This document shows, one piece after another, positions 58,901 through 64,000 of a stretch of DNA of 64,000 bases. Made by a program: the position numbers and the translations under genes. The notes beneath the pieces are model-generated. The model was not told the origin of the DNA and did no database searches. It saw nothing but the letters and a program-made list of their open reading frames with translations. Numbering within the stretch: the stretch's first letter is position 1; each line of letters starts with the position of its first letter. This DNA comes from Parelaphostrongylus tenuis. Taxonomy: Eukaryota; Nematoda; Chromadorea; Rhabditida; Metastrongylidae. The stretch spans positions 62,001 to 126,000 of the forward strand of contig JAHQIW010004747.1 of assembly GCA_019055375.1 (NCBI GenBank). The letters are read 5' to 3'.

Positions 58901-59879
58901 TAAGAAATCTAAGCAATTTCACCGATTCATGGTGGTGCTGAGTGGAAGAATTGATATGTCAAAACACACCGTGTTATCAAGCTCATACGTTTCCACCTTC
59001 AATATGTCACCACTTATTTTTACTTATCCAATAATTAATAAGACTTTGAATTTCAAATCAGAAACTTTAGAGAAAAAATTCCGACTTTCTTTTATTTTCA
59101 CTGCTTTTTTGCTCTGCCATGATGGCTCAATTGTACATCTAAGAATGTTGAGTGAACTGAACTAACGTTTTACCCATACGGATGGCGCGAGCTAGCATTA
59201 ACACCATCAAGGCCACAGCTTTGCTACCACTTTATCTTTGATTAAACAATCGAAACTGCCAGCAACCCTTGAATTTTAACTTCATTTGAAGTAAACACTC
59301 AATCACTAAGTCAGCGATGAATTGGAAATGGGTGCTGGTTTCAGACACGAATTCCTGTCTACACGTCCAATATGCCAGCTGGTACTTCATCCATGAATAT
59401 CATACACTGGATGCAAATGATTAGAACGGGCATGGTGGCTAAATACGATTACGGTAAACGTGAAAACATCAGAAGGTATGGGCAGGTAAGGCTCTTCTAC
59501 AGTACTTGGAATGCATTATGTTTGCACCTGAACAAATTGGTATTTGGTACTCGCTTTTTCCATTTCATGCTTCAAGTGTAATTTGACTCCAAACTAGATA
59601 AATAACTATGGCTTTAAGTCTTTGAGTACGACAGGCCCACCTCACTACCCTCTCCTCGCCGCACGCGGCAAGGTTTTCGCAGTGTCAAGTGGTTAGATAT
59701 GCCAGCCAACTGGCGAAAGGTCGCAGGTGTGATCTCCTATCAGGACGCTTCATAGCAGCAAACCCTAGCCTAGCAAACACGGCGAAGGTGAAAGATAATT
59801 TTGCTGGTGCTGCTTCAGCACTCAGAGGTATATGTGTATATATTTATCAGTGTATATATGTATCAGAAGGTATGCTTGC

Positions 59880-59914
<35 letters not shown>

Positions 59915-62900
59915 ATATATATATCACCTGTATCACCTGTCGTCCCGTTGATCGTCGAGTGACTCGAGCGGGTACCAGCACTCTTCCATTTTTCCCTATC
60001 GCGTGCAAGAGTAGCCGAGTGGATTCTCCTCGCTCTAAGGATTCGCTGAGCATCATATCTTTCTTCCATCGCTTTCGTGAAGAAATCGGACCAACGGGTC
60101 AGTGGTCTTCCTTTAGAGCGCTTGACGTCCCGAGGAATCCAGTCGGTAACGGCTCTCGTCCATCGGTTGTCGTTGAAGCGCATCACGTGTCCGGCCCACC
60201 TTATTTTCGATATCCTGGCGTGTAGAACGACGTCTCTGATTTTCGATCGTTGACGTAGGTCGGAACTTCGGATCCTTTCTCTCATTTGCGAGATACGAGA
60301 TACTCTTAGCATCGACCTTTCGACTGCGCGTTCGATAACGCCAAGTGATCTTTCATCCTGCTTACGTAGCGACCAGGTTTCTGCTGCACGTTAGGGCAGG
60401 GATAATTGTGGAGTCGAAAAGGTGGGCACGGAGTCGGATGTTCTTTGTCCTCTTCACTACATCTTCGATGCTATTAAACGTTCCCCAAGCCGCTCGTTTC
60501 CTCCTGCTCAACTCTGGAGCTAGGTCGTTCATCATATTGATTTCACGACCTAGATAGACGTAACTGTAGCATTCGGAGATTGTCGTTCCGCTGAGCGTGA
60601 ATGGGGCATTAGAAACCCATCCGTTCCTCATGAACATTGTTTTCGTTAGATTCAGTTGAAGACCGATCTTTCCACAGACATTATCGAAATCGGTCAACAT
60701 TCGTTCCGCTTGGCTGATGTTTGGTGTTATGAGAACGATATTGTCAGCAAAGCAAAGATGGTTTAAATGTCGACCGTCAATTTTCACTCCCATTTCGTCC
60801 CATTCTAATGTTCGCATGACGTTTCGTAGGGTGGCAGTGAATAGTTTTGGCGATATTGTATCGCCTTTTCGAACACCTCTTCTTACGTCAATGTTGATAT
60901 TGTTTTAGAATGGAGACATTTTGGTCTTAATACTTTATAAAGCTCAAGAAGTACCATTATGTACCGAGTAGGGATGCCCTGGTTATCCAGAGCCTCTATA
61001 ACCGCTTCTGTTTCTACTGAATCAAAGGCTTTCTTCAGATCGATGAAAGTGAGACAGAGTGGTTGTTTGTACTCTCGTGAAACTTCAGTGAGTATTGTGA
61101 TCGTGTGGATGTGGTCTATGGTACTTAATCCTTTTCGGAACCCTGCTTGTTCGCATGGCTGTCCTTCGTCCAGTGTTCTGTCAATCCTGTTTAGGATGAC
61201 TCGAGTAAAGAGTTTATAGAGAACGGACAGCAAGCAGATTGGGCGATAATTGCCTAGGTCGCGAAGGTCTCCCTTTTTGAACAACAATACGGTCTTGCTG
61301 GTTTTCCATTGAATAGCAACCTTGCATTCTGACAGGTAGCAAGTGAAGAGCCGAGCCAGGGTGTTGATGAGAACTGGCGGCAGATTCTTCAGGTATTCTA
61401 GTCTAGTCCTGTCTGGACCGGATGTTGTTCTGTTCTTCACCGAAGATATAGCATGTCGGATTTTGGAAGGGAGGACCGGTGGGACGACATATTCGTCCTC
61501 TTTCAATTTATATCACGGTAAGAGGACATGGGTAGCGAAGAAATCCGAGTAGCAGTGGTGGATGATTATCTCCACAGCCTTTCTCGAAGCTGTAAGTGTC
61601 CCGTTAGGGTATCGGAGTGCAGTCATTTGGTCTTATAGTTGGCGAAGCCTCGCTGGGCTTTGCGAATGCTCTTCCCAGCTTCTGCAGCTTCTGCCATAAA
61701 TGCTGCTCTTCTCTCTTTGAGGTCTTTTTTTATCGCTTCTCTGCAGCGTTTCTCAAGTTCGGACGTGAGGTTTCGGTTGCCTGCAGCTCGTGCGATTCCA
61801 CGTTGACGTATCAGCTCGAGTGTCCGCGGAGACAAGAGTCTCTTCGTGACCTGAGGACTTTCGGCTTTTATAGCGCTAAGGTGATATATTATGTCATGAT
61901 ATGATTTGATAAGGATATAACATGTTTTGAGCTGTTAGCATTGTAATAGCTACGAGTTCAACTGCACTTCACCGCAGTGTCAGGTAACTCCATCATCTGA
62001 CTTTTAGTGATTTATTGCTCGGAGTCGATTCCTTCATAGTGGATTATTTCACCTCAGCGGATCGGTTGAACCGAGGGAGGATGCTATTAATGAGTTCTAA
62101 TAGGGCGATGCAGGAATCTGTGTAGCACTAGATCTAACAGCTCAAAACTGTTATATCCTTGACAGATTTATAAACAACAAGCTTCACGAAGTCTACTCGA
62201 GCCTCAAAATACTCAGCACTTTGACATCGATGGATTTAGTCTTCAGCAGGGTTGAGCTCCTGCGTATTTGACTTGCTCGAGGATTGCCATCTGTCATTTG
62301 GCTGTTTCCATACTTTTGAGACGAAGACTTATAGTTGTCGAACTCACGGGGCCTCAGCATAACGGATTATCTCGTATAGTTCATACTGAAGCAAGAGTCT
62401 CGGAAACTCGCTACACTAGCGTAGAAACGATTAAAATAGCTTTCACACGCAGTTGGGACGAAATTACGGTGGAAATGTGTGCGAGCAACGTTGAAAATCT
62501 TCTCAATCGGCTTATCAAATGTATATAGGCCAAAGGAGGCAATTTTAAGACATTGTTATACACTTTTCTGTTATTTGCTACAGCTTTGATCTGATAAACA
62601 TAGTTAACCCTTAAATCAAATGCAGTCATTTGTTTATATAGTATTTTTACAGTATTAAAATATCTGGACAAACTATCAGAACTTTTTGCTCACCCTGAAA
62701 ATACTGGCGTGATCGCCGCAAGCCAAGCAAGTGACAATCGGCAATCGATGAACTCTAAAGAATGCCATGGGGATCCTTTCACCGTAGGTTGAGTGTAAAT
62801 ATATATACATCGATTGCTTTATATGTAGGGGTGTGTTCCCGAAGAACTGACTGGACCGAGAGACACCGTGCTACTAATGAGACTGAAAGGCCGAAACATT

Positions 62901-63125
62901 ATTTAAGTACCATAAGAGAGCTTACGAAAGGCTTACGATTTGCTGTCAAAAGGTACAGATCTCTTACTTGGTGTTGACTTAACATATTTTTAGGCTAATC
63001 CTCCACAATACGACTTTACTCAAATCCAGACACCTACCTACCTGTACATCGGGGAGGAGGATTGGTTAGCTGATCATAAGGATATCTACGGCTATCTGAT
63101 TCCTAGGATTTTTCACACACTCGCC
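55923..63125 (+). CDS. Lysosomal/gastric-type acid lipase (AB-hydrolase lipase, lipl-like), eight exons, 3' end not in window
   Basis: Predicted triacylglycerol/cholesteryl-ester lipase of the acid lipase family, secreted or lysosomal. Exons: 55923-56012, 56240-56450, 56599-56713, 57487-57637, 58046-58141, 58623-58781, 59345-59485, 62994-63125; 1095 bp, 365 codons, no stop or frameshift. Exon 1 gives a signal peptide ([15 protein letters not shown]) and ends DPECRMTT, which joins in frame to [15 protein letters not shown] oxyanion motif at about residues 82-84; NMRGNIYS at about 116-122; nucleophile Ser170 in [15 protein letters not shown] at the start of exon 5; [11 protein letters not shown] in exon 6; NIIHWMQM in exon 7; acidic triad residue about Asp344 in EEDWLAD. 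Sequons at 64, 68, 97, 127 and 157 fit a glycosylated protein. The catalytic His exon (usually NHLDFIW) is absent from the window, so about 40 residues are missing. The last intron (59486-62993) contains an antisense RTE copy. Orthology to a particular C. elegans lipl gene cannot be assigned by eye. Confidence 0.93.
56770..57215 (+). repeat. Two SINE-like copies in lipase intron 3
   Basis: 56770-56930 and 57040-57215 share GACTGCTGATAACATCGATA/GACCTCTGATAATATCGATG and a following tRNA-like part. The second has box-A-like TTGGCGTGATCGGTAACAC and box-B-like GTGTTCTAATTCCACC; the first has GAGGGTTCAAGTTTTG. Both in the direction of the gene. Confidence 0.5.
59640..59775 (+). repeat. tRNA-like sequence in lipase intron 7
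   Basis: Box-A-like TCAAGTGGTTAGATATGCC (59685-59703) and box-B-like GTCGCAGGTGTGATCTCC, preceded by a GCCGCACGCGGC hairpin. Incomplete as a tRNA. Confidence 0.35.
59881..59924. repeat. (TA)n microsatellite abutting the RTE 3' end
   Basis: About 22 TA units with one break, ending exactly where the RTE 3' terminus (CACCTGTATCACCTGTCG) begins. Confidence 0.9.
59925..61870 (-). pseudogene. RTE-type non-LTR retrotransposon (family 1) inside lipase intron 7
   Basis: Longest family 1 copy. Minus-strand order: [20 protein letters not shown] and [18 protein letters not shown] upstream of the [48 protein letters not shown] (motif A); [13 protein letters not shown] (motif B); [10 protein letters not shown] (motif C, second Asp changed to Asn); C-terminal [19 protein letters not shown]. 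Frame breaks near 60390 (2 bp lost against the 22.6-kb copy) and near 60910-60935 (1 bp lost). Endonuclease absent. It lies antisense to the host lipase gene. Confidence 0.93.
62760..62965. repeat. M1 MITE copy in lipase intron 7
   Basis: CTTTCACCGTAGGTTGAGTG, TTTATATGTAGGGGTGTG, ACACCGTGCTACTAATGAGA, TGAAAGGCCGAAACATT and ACGAAAGGCTTACGATTTGC follow the order of 44520-44730. Ends 28 bp before the last lipase exon in the window. Confidence 0.6.
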
Positions 63126-63714
63126 GTGAGTCCAAATGTCTATGTAGAGATTTTAATGTTCTACACCGTACCTGACTACTAATACGTTCAGAAATACTTA
63201 GAAAGCCTACAAGGTGCTTTGGCTACCTTAACTTATTTTGTCACGTAACATAGAGTGCAAATTCACACTGATATCACACTGTAGAAGGTTGTAAAATGCT
63301 ATTATATTGTGATATATTTGGTAGGACAAGTTAACCCTTATGAGGACCATGTGGGACATTTCGTCCATACCGCGCGAAGTAAAATCTCCTCGGCTACTAT
63401 AATGATGGCCCCGTGCTCCTTGAGAAAGGCGGCGCACTTCGTAAGAAGATACAACTGATAGCACGATGGATGCGAGGGGACGCGCCCAGGTTCTGAGAGA
63501 GCATTTCCATCATCTAATGATGGAATTTCATCCAAACAGCTTTCACAGAGATAATCTCAGTAAAGAAGAAGAACATTCGTATTTTCCATATTTCGTCTAC
63601 ATTAATTATGTTTTAATGAGAATAATTGGCTACATGATAACAATCATGATAGTAATGATTATGCTAGTGATAGTGACAATGTTTATGACAATGGTAGTGA
63701 TTGTCAATTAGAAT
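63126..63714. other. Intron start after lipase exon 8; degenerate short repeat
   Basis: No exon with the catalytic His motif is present. From about 63630 to 63710 the sequence is built from imperfect ATGATA/GTGATA/GACAATG units. TAACCCTTATGAGGACCATG at 63332 resembles an M4 edge. Confidence 0.4.
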
Positions 63715-63982
63715 TTTTTTTTAATCCACCGTTTTCAGCGGCGGTATAATGTCATACATATACCCAGTAATGTAGAGTGGTGATCAAAACTTTCGCACAT
63801 CTTACTCTAACCCCGAGCGCGCGCTCTAACCCGTTGCACTACGGATGCCCATTTCGCACACCACTTTTTCTACGCTACAAGGCATCTATCTGTCAGCCGC
63901 CAACCAATCAAAAGTTTTGCACACCATTCTACATAACTGGATATATCTATAACATCACACCGCCGCTAAAAGTGGTTAAATA
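63715..63982 (-). repeat. M3 foldback element, both arms present, box B lost
   Basis: The left arm ACCGTTTTCAGCGGCGGTAT, ACCCAGTAATGTAGAGTGG is mirrored on the right (CCATTCTACATAACTGGATA, ACACCGCCGCTAAAAGTGG). Minus-strand box A GGCATCCGTAGTGCAACGGG is kept, whereas the GGTTCGAATCCCGGC part is missing. Confidence 0.7.
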
Positions 63983-64000
63983 AAGGAATTCCATTTGGTC

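Noticed and set aside
59689..60225. 178-codon plus-strand frame overlapping the intronic RTE
   Set aside because: It reads through the (TA)n tract (runs of Ile-Tyr) and then antisense through the RTE C-terminal domain; the minus strand carries the real RT motifs.
61623..61835. Separate small gene reading [20 protein letters not shown]
   Set aside because: This is the pre-RT part of the same RTE copy, separated from the RT frame by decay, not an independent gene.

Overview
The window reads as AT-rich nuclear DNA of a parasitic or free-living clade V (rhabditine/strongylid) nematode. The evidence is short exons with TTTCAG-type acceptors and GTAAGT-type donors, a nematode-specific srx-class chemoreceptor gene and a partner copy, a lysosomal-acid-lipase-like gene of the nematode lipl type, and a very dense load of decayed mariner, RTE, Penelope-like and foldback elements. 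The mariner and RTE sequences look most like those described from hookworms, but I cannot name the species from sequence alone.

Only two loci look like host protein genes, and one of them has a second, damaged copy. (1) An srx-class seven-transmembrane receptor on the minus strand has four exons between 6171 and 1 and runs off the left edge. A paralogue with identical lengths for its two main exons lies 37 kb away (43404 to 40723, minus strand); it carries an in-frame stop in transmembrane segment 2 and a weakened splice donor, so I call it a pseudogene. (2) A secreted or lysosomal alpha/beta-hydrolase lipase on the plus strand has eight exons from 55923 to 63125, all in frame, with signal peptide, HGL, GHSQG and acidic triad motifs. 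The exon with the catalytic histidine is not visible and probably lies beyond the right edge. Its 3.5-kb seventh intron contains an antisense RTE retrotransposon copy.

Everything else is repeat or unrecognised. RTE family 1: five fragments (11.5-12.3, 22.6-24.3, 36.7-36.8, 53.5-54.2, 59.9-61.9 kb), four of them on the minus strand, one with an 11-bp target-site duplication. RTE-like family 2: 33.7-36.2 kb. A Penelope-like element end: 39.6-40.1 kb. Mariner transposase remnants of several lineages: 1.9, 3.3, 3.6-4.1, 20.9, 28.2, 33.1, 38.6, 48.2, 51.4, 52.5 and 55.2 kb.

Non-coding repeat families recur across the window. M1 is a palindromic MITE with a CACGTGTTTCG core (1.3, 9.7, 10.1, 14.4-15.0, 29.0-29.8, 44.5, 62.8 kb). 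M2 forms nested palindromes (31.4-32.9 kb, relative at 45.2 kb). M3 is a foldback element with a tRNA-like, pol III promoter-like centre (0.5, 34.0, 34.4, 44.3, 51.5, 63.7 kb). M4 is a dispersed degenerate repeat with roughly 165-190-bp internal periodicity (4.7, 13.7, 21.6, 25.7-26.8, 37.0, 47.5-48.1, about 50 kb). Several tRNA-derived SINE-like copies are also present. The genes do not form a functional unit with one another; the window is gene-poor, transposon-dense chromosomal DNA. No tRNA gene, rRNA gene or CRISPR array was recognised.
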